This document shows, one piece after another, positions 45,111-55,800 of a stretch of 64,000 nucleotides of DNA. Every line of letters starts with the position of its first letter. Position 1 is the first letter of the stretch. A model generated the notes under the pieces. It did no database searches and was not told where the DNA came from. It saw only the letters and a list, made by a program, of their open reading frames with translations. The DNA is from Entophlyctis helioformis (lineage: Eukaryota > Chytridiomycota > Chytridiomycetes > Chytridiales > Chytriomycetaceae): the NCBI GenBank assembly GCA_025526915.1, contig JAHLKH010000130.1, positions 1 to 64,000 on the forward strand, read 5' to 3'. The position numbers and the translations under genes are program-made.

Positions 45111-48100
45111 TCAACAAGCGCGTGGGAAAGTGTAAAAGTGCGGCCTTGTGGAGGGAAAGTCAGACAAGCCCAGTCAGTCGGACGAGCCCAGGCAGATCCA
45201 AACAGATCCAGACAGATCTAAACAGTCGCCCCAGACATGCATCACTCACGCCAGCTCAATCAGCCACAAGGATCAATGACAATCACGTCTCGCATGTACG
45301 CTTTGGTGGTTTCAACAACTGTCGCAGCAGGCCCTTACAGTCAATCGGCTGGCCATACATACAAGACACCATCAGGCAAACAGACATAACAAGAGCGGGA
45401 TCCGCTGACCTTCGTGAAACACAATCCATGGCGGCGACCGCCGAAAAAGCACAGAGTTTGGATGAATCAAGAGCGTCTGCAGGCAACCACACAGGTGAGT
45501 CCCCAGCAGAAACACCAACGCAGTCTGTGCACACGTTCGCTTTGCATTCCACACCTTGCTGTCTCGAACCGTGCAATAAGTGCCATCGGGCTGCAGCTTT
45601 GCTGCCTGGCTAAAGAATCCGCTTGCAATACACTTCTGAAGCACCGTTGTGTCTGAGCCGCATGAAGAAAGACTCGAAACTCCAAAGCGGCGCAGGTACT
45701 TGACGAGTTGTGCTCGGACAGACACCGCGCGTCGAAGTGCGTGGAAGTTTAGAAAGTTGGACTGGCACCACTTTGGGCTTTTCCGAGAGCGGATAAAGGC
45801 AGAGTACACTGTGCGTGTGCACGATTGTTTGCCGCAACGGTCAGATTCACGTGTTGTCAAAGGCATGGAGCGGATGCATGCACCACACACCGTTGATGTA
45901 CGTGATGTGATCTCCTTCCTCGACTGCAAACTTGCGGCGCGCATCGTCCGCATCTCGCCGCTGGCCGCTTGGGTTAATGAAAACCGGCTCGACCGAAAGC
46001 ACGGCCGCAATCGTCAGCATCTCCTCTGAGCATCCAAAGCGATGGCTGTTGAGGATCTGACAAAGCCCATCATAACGGCAGCGACACCAATGGTAGTTCA
46101 GCAACGCGCAATTTGCTCAACGCCAGCAGCCAACGCAGCCTACGAGGCAACGCTCACCATGGTTGCGAGCATAGGCTCCAGAGGGATCTCCGCAAGGGTC
46201 GCCCCAAGTGGCATCGTCAGCCTTCCGTAGTCATCAACGGCTTCGAGAGAGTAAAGCAGCTGGCCGTTATGTTAGATCCAAACACAATCGGCATCGTGAC
46301 AAACACAACGCCACGAGAGCGCTGTAGATACCTCAAGCGCACGTGCCATGATGTCGGCTGGCGGAGGCGACAAGAAGCCAAACCTGAGCACGTTCTCGAT
46401 CCCAATGGCTTTCAGTTGAAGTACAAGAGATGCCAGATTCGATCTAGTGTGCGAGTTCACGCGGACATGCATTCGTCAACCGTCAGACCATGTGCAGCCA
46501 TGACAGATCAGCCGCAGCCCACTCACCTCTGAATTTCAGGAGTGCTATTGGCAGGAAGCGCAGAGTAGGCGTCTTCTGTGTACAGGCGATACGCCTTTCC
46601 CGGACGCGTGCGGCCAGCACGGCCAGCGCGTTGCTGAGCAGAGGCCTGCGAGACGGGTGCAACAACCAACGCTTCCATTCCAGACGCTGGGCTGAACGCC
46701 CGAATCTAGTCAAAGATCGAGCGAGTCAGCCAGTTGCTCTCCAATACCATCAGGCTGCAATTCAACCTTGCCATGCTTTGCATAGTCCATAGACTTGCCT
46801 TGACAAACCCAGCATCCACAACGTACACTATGCCGTCAATGGTCACAGATGCTTCGGCAATGTTGGTTGCAACAACCACTTTGCGAGTGTCGGGTGGTGC
46901 AGGCTGGAATGCGTATTTCTGCTCATCCATGGTCAGGCCACCGTACAGCGGAACTGCGAGCAACGAGCGGCTCTTGCTAGTGACATCATTCCAAGCATGC
47001 ATATTGAACCATGCCCAGTGAGTCCCGCGTGCACAGGCATTTACACGTTTGCATCACTGCATTCAACGCACGGAAACTGCTCCTCGCTCAAGAGATTTAC
47101 AACTGTCTCAACTTCGTCGCGGCCCGTTAGAAACACCAGTACATCTCCTGGAGGTTCCTGTGGAGGCTCGTGGTAAATGTACAACTTGGCGAGCCTGGCT
47201 TCCAACTCATGCTCTGCTGGCAAGCCATGTCAATCCCCATACCTTGCTATGGATCTTGAGAACAGTACTGACTGCTTCTTGGACATAGTCACTGCAGGGT
47301 TGATCAAGGTAGAATACCTCAACTGAATACATTTGTATGCAGCACCAAGGGCTTGTTAGTCTCTGTGAATCCACGAGTCGTTGCCAACAGTCGCGACAAA
47401 GGAAAGCTCGTGTGCATGCCTGGGTATGTTCTTCCATCCAGCGACATGACCACCGCGTCATCTTTCGACTTGTCTCCCGATGTGTTTGTGTTGTAAAAGT
47501 TGTAGTAAGCTTCTGCATCCAGTGTTGCAGACGCAACTACAATGCGCAACTCGGGCCGCTTCTTGAGAATCCTGCGTAGGCATCCAAGATTAGTGCTTTA
47601 CGTTTCGAAATGGTGCCCGAGACATGCAGGATCAAGTCCACGTACTTTTTCAACACACCCACAAGGATGTCCGTGTAGAGCGACCTCTCGTGCGCCTCGT
47701 CAATCATTACAACAGAGTAGCGAGAAAGCAGCGGATCCAGAAGGATTTCGCGGAACAACATGCCGTCCGTCATGTACTTGATCTTGGTCAGCCGTGGGTC
47801 GCTTTGGTCGTCGAAGCGCACACAGTATCCAACGGCCTCTCCGATCGCACAGCCGACCTCTTCGGCAACCCGCACGGCAACGGACGTTGCAGCAACGCGT
47901 CGCGGCTGGGTGCATGCAACGACTCGGCCACCGGCACACCATCCGGTTTCGGCCAGATACTGGGGCAGCTGTGTTGTCTTGCCAGAGCCAGTCTGCCCCA
48001 CAACAATCACAACCTGGTACTTCTCAACCAGGAACAGAAACTGATCGCGGGCCTTGAAGGCAGGCAGCCGCCGTCGCTGGTCGGCAATCGAAAGCAAGCT

Positions 48101-48341
48101 GTCTGGCCCATAGCTGCTGCTACTGTTGCCGCCTGCAATGGCAGTTGCACTGTCGCCATCGCCGCCGCCTTCTGTCGAGCGCAGGCCGCTGCTTCCGGAC
48201 TGGCTTCGCTCGACACTGCTTCCAGGGGCAACTGTACCGGGCTGTCGCACAGGGTCACAGGCCGAGTTAGCACGGGTGGTGCATGCGGCATGAGCCGGTC
48301 GTTGGCCAACTCATCTGGACGCTTACCCGCCAAAACGACAT
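45111..48341 (-). CDS. DHX35: DEAH-box RNA helicase DHX35
   Basis: Spliceosome-associated ATP-dependent RNA helicase. The start lies in a 15-base first exon (48327-48341, MSFWR), spliced to PGTVAPGSS; the join matches FWRPGT of animal DHX35. Motifs: [16 protein letters not shown], Ia [101 protein letters not shown]. The C-terminal HA2/OB part has [58 protein letters not shown]. The last exons read [11 protein letters not shown], then [16 protein letters not shown] after an intron ending near 45145. Between VIVID and LWLIEL the frame is off by one at 45270-45271 (a GG pair on the plus strand), while both sides match the family perfectly, so a base is probably missing. The inverted repeat starts 5 bases upstream of the ATG. 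Confidence 0.92.
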
Positions 48342-48346
48342 CTGCA

Positions 48347-48473
48347 GGCCAGCGAATCATGCCATGGCCCAACAGTCAGCAGCCAGCATGCACCACCAGT
48401 CGTCAATGCACATTGGCAACCATGCCACCCACAGGTTTGCGACTGTTGAGGTCGATCTGATAAGACGTTGCTG
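48347..48473 (+). repeat. 127-bp inverted repeat, left copy (upstream of DHX35)
   Basis: Reverse complement of 49724-49850, with about 8 mismatches in 127 by my count. The 56 bases nearest the DHX35 ATG are identical to those nearest the HEATR5 ATG. It ends five bases from the DHX35 start codon, so it must contain the core promoter or 5' leader of that gene. Confidence 0.92.
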
Positions 48474-48494
48474 GCCAAGGTTGGATGGCATCCA

Positions 48495-48515
48495 GTCACG
48501 TGAGAAACACGTGAC
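48495..48515. promoter_or_regulatory. Perfect palindrome with two CACGTG boxes, abutting an ATG
   Basis: Arms GTCACGTG and CACGTGAC separated by AGAAA. Each arm holds a CACGTG E-box, the core site of basic helix-loop-helix factors. The second arm ends directly at the ATG at 48516. If the true start is the next ATG (48600), the palindrome sits 85 bases upstream. Confidence 0.6.
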
Positions 48516-49556
48516 ATGATACAGTCACATCGACGGATCGAATCCGCCGTCACATCTGTGAAGGTGGCATTCGCTGGCCCCGACAGTCCGATTAGTGCAA
48601 TGGACGCTCATGACAACGGCAGCCACAACGACGACCAGATGCACAGTCGGCTGTCTAAACGACGAAGCAGCAAACAGAGGCTGCTGCGGCCGCCGGTCTG
48701 CACCCGCCGGCTCAAGGAAATCATCAGGTCCAAGGTTCTGGAGCACTTTGGGCATTCGCTCCAGGTGTTTGCTCGCCATGCAAAGGTGCGGCTGCCGGGC
48801 AACAAGGGAGCCAGCTACCGCCGCCAAGTTGTTCGGATGGTGCTGTCCCGATGGTACGAGTACGTCGTGCGTCTGGTCAAGGCCAGCTGCCTGGTTGCGC
48901 TGGACTGCCTGCGCTCTGAAATCTTCAAGGCCAACGTGCATCTTGGCAGCACGACCGTCCTCGCTGGAGACGTGTGGGCAGCAGTTGCAACACTCCACGA
49001 TCCGTACACAAGCATGGATGCTGATCTGGACGCATTCAACCCATTTACCAACGACAGCGGACAGCCAGCTGATGCTACCGAGTCTGACGACACAGAAGCA
49101 GACACAGAAGCAGACGCAGACGCAGACGCACAAGCAGGCGAGACTGAGGACAGCATGGAGGCGGATGCCATCGACGCCGAGTCGTCTTGTGCATCATCAA
49201 GGTCGCCTGCACCTAAATCGATCGCCACGATTCCTGCGTTTGCGTTTGGATCTGTCCGCCTCAACGATCGCATGCATGTCAGGCCACGGGTGACTGTTGA
49301 TGTCCACCAAGACATGCGGCATGCGACGCGCAGGGTGCAATCCGCCCGTCGTGCATTTGGACACACGTATGGCAGCATGCTGTGGACGCAGCCGTTCGAG
49401 GCCGATGTCAAGCTGCTCGTCGCGCGCGAGGCTGGTCGGAAGATGGCAGTGCGCAGCCTGCGCAGGAGTAAAAAACTCAGTGCCAAAGAGGTGATCGAAA
49501 CGGACTCGGGCACGGACTCGGACGCTTCGGTCGACACGGTTTCGACCGACGAATGA
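48516..49556 (+). CDS. Orphan single-exon gene between inverted repeats
   Basis: 346 codons from ATG 48516 (MIQSHRRIES), or 318 from ATG 48600 (MDAHDNGSHND). No intron, unlike nearly every neighbour. I do not recognise the family. A basic helical region comes first (CTRRLKEIIRSKVLEHFGHS, FARHAKVRLPGNKGAS, YRRQVVRMVLSRWYEYVVRL). Then LVALDCLRSEIFKANVHLGS and TTVLAGDVWAAVATLHD, whose spacing resembles the last two helices of a histone fold (inference only). An acidic low-complexity stretch follows (DTEADTEADADADAQ), then VRPRVTVDVHQDMRHATRR, FGHTYGSMLWTQPFEADVKL and an acidic C-terminus ending DTVSTDE. It sits inside the 127-bp inverted repeats, with repeat A 42 bases after its stop. Codon use is similar to neighbours. 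It may be cargo of a mobile unit. Confidence 0.6.
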   Translation: MIQSHRRIESAVTSVKVAFAGPDSPISAMDAHDNGSHNDDQMHSRLSKRRSSKQRLLRPPVCTRRLKEIIRSKVLEHFGHSLQVFARHAKVRLPGNKGASYRRQVVRMVLSRWYEYVVRLVKASCLVALDCLRSEIFKANVHLGSTTVLAGDVWAAVATLHDPYTSMDADLDAFNPFTNDSGQPADATESDDTEADTEADADADAQAGETEDSMEADAIDAESSCASSRSPAPKSIATIPAFAFGSVRLNDRMHVRPRVTVDVHQDMRHATRRVQSARRAFGHTYGSMLWTQPFEADVKLLVAREAGRKMAVRSLRRSKKLSAKEVIETDSGTDSDASVDTVSTDE

Positions 49557-49598
49557 ACTGTTACCCTTGGATGGCAGGATCTGATCTGCTGGTTGTCG

Positions 49599-49723
49599 CA
49601 TGCTCGTTGCTGACTCGAACCTTCCATCGTGTGATGTGCGTCGCCTCTCGCGTCAAATCCAATTCCAAAACGCTTGGTAATTGTTTGAATGTCGGGCCAT
49701 TTGCCGGCGGTTTGCCCACCCCT
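49599..49723 (+). repeat. Repeat A, copy 2 (3' of the orphan gene)
   Basis: Same orientation as copy 1 at 44939-45100, lacking the two short extra pieces there. It begins 42 bases after the orphan gene's stop and ends exactly where the right inverted repeat begins. Confidence 0.85.
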
Positions 49724-49850
49724 CAGCAACGACTGATCAGATCGATCCCAACAGTCGCAAACCTGTGGGTGGCGTGGTTGCGGATGTGCATTGCCGACTG
49801 GTGGTGCATGCTGGCTGCTGACTGTTGGGCCATGGCATGATTCGCTGGCC
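49724..49850 (-). repeat. 127-bp inverted repeat, right copy (upstream of HEATR5/Laa1)
   Basis: Inverted partner of 48347-48473. Its outer end lies 12 bases before the HEATR5 start codon at 49863. Confidence 0.92.
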
Positions 49851-49862
49851 GAACATAGGGCC

Positions 49863-52800
49863 ATGAGTGTGGTGTCGCCTCCGCCAGACTCGTTCGTCTT
49901 TGACGACAAGCGCATCGAGGCCATCGAGGCACCAGAGAAGCGCGAGCTGGCGCTCTTCCAGTGGCTGTCGACGCTCGAGAAGGACCTTCAAAAGACAAAG
50001 GTGCGTGCCTGTTGTGCTCTTGGCTGGTGCTGGCTGCTCGTTTCGCAAGCCGAGCCAAGCCGAGTTATGCAGAGCTGTGCCGCAGTGTTCCGTCACGCCG
50101 CCATCTCTCTCTGTCTCGGTGGCTGGCTGGCTGGCTGGCTTCCTCCAGCGTCACTGGCCTGCAAGCCACTGGCTATTGACCGATGCGGCCGATGCAACAA
50201 TGCCGACTGACGCTGCCGTGCGCCATGACAGGATCCTATCAAGCCACACCAGGCTGCTTTGGAGAAGCTGCTTCTAAAGTTCCTGTCCTCACAGACCGTC
50301 AGGCCCTCGCGACCCATCTATCAGCTGATCGCGCGGTTGTTTGTTGCTCTCTACAGCAAGGGCGATCCTCGCACTCTCTTTGACACCATTGTCGCTGCCC
50401 AGAATGCACTCGGCGCCAAGAAACTGGACGATCTGGCCATCAAGCTGTATGTTCATTGATCTGCGCTTCCTCACATTCGTCGCTATGTGGCTTGCAACAG
50501 GTCCTGTCAATCAGCCCAGCTAATGCCGATCAACGTACGCCCCCGCTTGCCAGTGCTCTGGTGCATTGCCTCGGTGTCCTCACTGAAGCCCACGGCTCAA
50601 AGGTGAAGTCCATATCGCAGCCTCACCGTCGACGCCATGTATCCTATTCTGATGCGCTCCTTGTACAGGTCATGTCGCTCTTTGGAGAAACCGCATCGAT
50701 CTATATCAAGATCCTCAAAAACGCGCGAGACACAGATGTGAGGCAGACGCACCACTTTGCATCCACATGCTCAATGCGCGGCAGCCTTTTTCTGACATGG
50801 TTCCAAATGGTGCGGCTGCCGGTATAGGTTCCGATTCGCTTCGAGACCTTGCAGGCAGCGAGCCGCGCATTGACAGGAGCGGGCAAAGCCGCCAACGATT
50901 CCACCATCAAGGATCTTGCCCGGTTTGCCAAAAATGGCATCTCGGATAAGCTACCGATTATCCGCCAAGCTGCCGCAGAGGTACATAGCAGTGTTGTAAT
51001 GGCTGTAATGGCTGCATAAGTTTGCTGGTTTTGTTTAATGGCCGTCTCGCTCAGCTTGGTCTCATGTGCCATGCTAATTTGCTTTATCTCGACAACAGCT
51101 TTATGAGGCCTTGTACAAGCACACATCGCAGCTTCCACCCCTGAACATGGCAGAGTACGAGACACTCGTTGCGTCTTTTCTGAAGCCGCTCGAAGGATCC
51201 AACTACTTTGCGCGTCGTGCCTTTGCCAACTTGATCGCTTCACTCTTGAGCATCGCACAGATTCCAGGCCATCTTGCCAAAGTAAGCCCCAAACGGACAA
51301 ATGCCAAGACGGATCCCAACAACGCCTCGAACGCTGCCGAAAAGACGATTCTTTCAGAGGAAGAAATCTTTCTTTTGATCTCAAACCAGTTCATCAAGGC
51401 GACTTCTCGGGAGAGCCGCATTGGCATCATGGAGGCTGCAGCGGCATTCCTGCGACAGAGCGGTCCCAGGTTCGTCGAGGCCAACTATCCTGTCATCCTC
51501 AAGTCGCTGGTTGAGCTTGCCGCGAGCCCGAAAGCTGCGTCCACACGCTCAGAGGCGGTGTTTGTGCGCGAATCGTGCTCGTTTCTGCTACGCGAAGTGG
51601 CCGGCAAGATGTTGACGGAAACTGGCCAGACCAATGGCGTCAAGGAAATCATCTCGAGTTATGTCCGTCGTTGGCCAGCCGTGCTCGCAATAGACATTGC
51701 GCCGTCGGAACACGCCCTGGCATTCGTTCTTGGCGAGCTCGCCGCTCTTTTCGGAGACCTTGGGCCAGCTGCAAATGACTGCCAGGAGGGCGTCATGGAT
51801 GCACTCCTGGCCCTACTTGCGCACCCGTCAGTGCCTGTCAAGATTTCGCTTGCTTGGGTCTTCCGCTCGTTCTGCCTCGCTCTGCCAGAATACCTCTCGC
51901 CAGTCCTGAACCGCCTCGTTGGACTGTTCCAAAAAGACCTTGGCCTCCTGACGGCCGACCGCCCAGACATGATCGACAAAATCATCGGCTATGCCAACGT
52001 GCTGAGTGCAGTCATTGGCGTCCTTCCGCTTCGCGTACTCTACTCGTCGTACGAAGATGCAGCAACCATTTTTGGTCTGTCGACGCAGCTGCTCAAGTCT
52101 GCTGGCTCCATCCGCGATTCGCGGATTGCTGCGTGTCAGACACAGGCGGCGTGGACACTCATTGGCGCGCTGATGAGCCTCGGCCCCAACTTTGTCAAGG
52201 TGCACATCTCACAGCTGCTCCTCATCTGGAAAAACGTCTTTCCCAAGTCCCAGCCAAAGGACATTACTGCCATACGCACCGAGCTCGATTGGAACCTCCA
52301 GCTCGTTTCTCGCGAATCTGCTCTTGCTGCCTTGTATAGTTTTCTTGTCTACAACGCAAAGGAGCTGGCAACCAGCGATGTTGCCAAGCGTATTGTCGTT
52401 TGTCTCAACAACACGCTGCATTTCCTGACCACCATCCCAGCAACATACGGCGCACCGCAAGACCAGCAGAATGCCACCGTCGTGCAGGCGCGCCTCTACG
52501 AGCGCGAATGCCAGCTTCGTAAGCGGCTTTTCAACTGTTACCGCGCATTCAACGCGCCGTCAATCTTTGAGACGACATTTACCCAGCTCGTAAAGGCCGC
52601 AGTCGATGTGTTTGCTCTGGATCCAGAAAAGCCCGACCGGTTCCCAAGTGCACCGAATGCACAGGCAAAGGACGGCGTCGTTGTTATCGAGTCGGTCTTG
52701 CCCACATCCCTCGTCTCTGGATTCACTGTTGATGTGGCGGCTGATTCGGAGGCCGAGGATCGCGGCATCTCCAAAGTGTTGGCCAGAGATACAGACGTGC

Positions 52801-55800
52801 AGGGGCTCGAGGATCTGGTAAGTAGATTATGTACCTTGATGTATTGCATGTCGCGTCTTGTGGCTGGAAACTTTCCTTGGCCGACATGAGACTGACGGCA
52901 TTTTGCTGCAGATTCAGCGTCGCGTGTTTGGCGCTCTTGAGAACGACCCCCACGAGCTGTATCTCGTCACAAGCCTTGCTCGGTCCAGCGAGAATGGGCT
53001 TGAAAGCGCCTTTGCCGAGCTGACTGTTCCCAAGCCTTCGCCACGGCCCGCCGGTGTTGCTGCTGTCGATGCCGCCATTGAGCTGTTTTCCATGCTTCTT
53101 CCGCTGCAAAACGCGCAGTCCCAAGAGACTTTTGTCGAGCATCTTTTCAAGGCTGCCACGCTGCAAAACGGCAAACTCACTCCTCTCCGCAGATCGGCAA
53201 CCCAGATCAACGTGCTCACGGCTGCCATGGGCCTTCTCAAGTACGCCATGGTCAAACGCGGCCAGCTTGGAAGCGGCAAAGTGGCTGTTGTCATTCGCGA
53301 TCTTGTTGATGTAAGTTTGTTGCTGCCCTTTAGAGAATTCAGGGGCAGTACTTTTGTCCCCGGCGGGTCTCAGCCATGTGCAATATCGTCAACTGACCCC
53401 GCTTGCTTGGTTCTATTCAACCCTTGCACATACCGTCAGCCATTGCTCAAGTCGCCTGAAGCCAGCATCCGCTGCATGGCCAGTGAGATCTTTGGGCGTC
53501 TTGCGCGCGTTGTTGGAACCGCCGCATTTGTCAATCCACTCATCCAGAATCTCGTCGACCAAGTTGTTGCCAATCGCGACCCCGAGTCTCGTGCTGGCTC
53601 TGCGCTTGCTCTTGGCACAATCCACAGCTACGTTGGCGGAATGGCAGCCTCTGCACATCTCAAAACAGTAGTCGGCATCCTGCACTCTCTTGCCAGCGAC
53701 CCACACCCGCTTGTGCACACGTGGGCTCTCCATGCCCTGTGGTTGACGATCGAGAGCGCAGGTCTCATGTACGGTCCGTTTGTCAACTCGACTCTCGCTC
53801 TCGTTGCCAAGCTGTATATGTCCGAGAGCCACGAACCAAGCGCTCCTGCTGCCAACATCCCCGGTGCCGATTCCAACGCCGACGTGTACCCTGCGTTTGG
53901 ACGTATTCTGCATGCGCTGGTCGGCGTCATTGGCCCAGAGTTGCAAGCATCGCCCAGCCTTCGCGACATCTGCTTCAGTCTCTACGAGCAGCTAAAGAAC
54001 GACAAGGATCCGTTTGTCGTTGTCGAGGCCATCCGCTGCATTCAGCATTTCATCCTCTTTGCTCGACGGTTCGTCGATGTCGAGCTCCTCATCCCATTCC
54101 TTCAATTGCAGCTCACCGACGACTATCGCACACAAGTGTATCTGATCCGAAAGGCATCCGTAACGTGTCTGTACCAGCTGACTCAGCGCGATCCCGAGAC
54201 GGTTCTGTCTGCAACAACCAATAACCAACTTGAGGAGCAGCTGTTTGCTCTTTTGGACGTTGAGATGGACGTCATGGTTCGCGCAGAAATCAAGGACATC
54301 CTGACGGCGTTGCTGCGCCACACTGGACCCAACAAGCCATCGCGTTGGCTGGATCTCTGCAAGAATATCTTGTCCAAGACTGCGACGCCGATCCCTTCCT
54401 CTGCCGGCAACGGCTCTTCAGGGCCGACGTCCGGTGCTGCTACCGGCGGGCACGATCTTGTTGCAGGATCAGTTGCCGCTGGGGCAGGAAATTCGTCTGC
54501 GCTCGCATCTGCTGCTGGCGGCATTCGATCCACTCGTGGTGTTGCTGGAAACGACGACGACGACGACGAGATGATGGGTATGGATGGCGATGGAGATGGC
54601 GCAGGAGACGCTGGATTTAGGAGCACACCCAGCCCCCAAAAGAGCGGCAATGGATCGGCGTCTGCGTCAGCAACGGCAAATAGCACTGCTCTTGGATCAA
54701 ATGGCTCGTCTTCTGGCGCCGTGGTTCATCTTGTGCCCCGTTGGCGGACGCAGATTTTTGCGCTGGTTTGCCTACGAAACTTGCTCAATGTGGTTCTTGC
54801 AACTGGCCATCAGGAGCACCTTGACATGGCCGTTGCTCGCGCCAAACGCGCGACCTTGACATCCGAGGGCAAACCAGCCGACTTTCTTGTCTTCAGGCTC
54901 ATTGACCTTATTCGCATGGCGTTTAATTCGTCCACGGCGAATGTCAACGACCTGCGCCTCGGTGGCCTGTACCTTTTACGCGATGTCCTCGAGGTATGTC
55001 GCATGCTGCAAACGCGGGCTGTGCCATGGCCAATGCGACCATATGGATACGCGGCAGCTAAACTGGGTACGATTTGGAATCACAGAAGTACGCGCATGTG
55101 CCAGATCCCGATTTTGACGGCCACCCCCTCCTTGAGCAGTACCAGGCCCAAATCATAGCAGCACTAGCACCGGCATTCAGCAAAGAGTCGAGTCCGGACA
55201 TTGTCAGCACAGCATGCAGTGTGTGCGCCTTCTTTATCGGCATCAGCGACGATGTTGCTGCCATGGGCCGTCCGCTAAAGTTGCTGACGGGTTTGCTGGA
55301 GCAGCTTTCGGACGAGAGCCACGTCAACTCGCTGCCAAGCCCCAACGCCTTTGTGATGCTCAAGCTGGCAGTGCTGAAAGCATGGGCAGATCTCCACTCG
55401 CATGCCGCCAAGCTTCCAGACCTGCAGCACGCCATCGCACCCCAGCTTGACCTGCTTGCCAAGCTGTGGATGTCTGTGCTGCAAGATTACGCCAAGCTCA
55501 CTGTCGACGCGGACATCTCCGGATCGCCGTATGCCTCGGACATGTCGCCAGGCATCAACTTGTACATGTCGGCCACGCGCGAAGTAACGCTGCCATTCTA
55601 CAGAGGTGCATGGATCCGCATCTTGCGATCGTTTGCGGATTTGATCGAGAAGCAGTCGCCCTCGACAGCCAAGCTGTTCAAGGATGCCCAGGCGGGACAG
55701 GATGACCGTGCTGGCCCTCGTGCCAAAACGTTCTTTATGCTCTTTGGGCTTTGCATCGAGGCCATCTCTGCGGCTCACACCGGCCCAGGACCAGCTTCCA

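Larger units (their letters stand above)
48347..49850. mobile_element. Candidate 1.5-kb inverted-repeat-bounded unit carrying the orphan gene
   Basis: The 127-bp inverted repeats enclose one intronless gene and one copy of repeat A, a layout like a small DNA transposon or captured cassette. Against this, no transposase motif was recognised, no target-site duplication is obvious outside the repeats (TGCAG on the left, GAACATAGGGCC on the right), and the outer ends coincide with the leaders of two host genes. A segmental inverted duplication of an ancestral two-way promoter is an equal alternative. Confidence 0.4.

Noticed and set aside
48815..49924. 370-codon reverse frame opposite the orphan gene
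   Set aside because: It starts inside the HEATR5 gene, crosses the right inverted repeat and repeat A, and has biased Ser composition. The plus-strand frame has a better start, a stop next to the repeat, and acidic/basic organisation.
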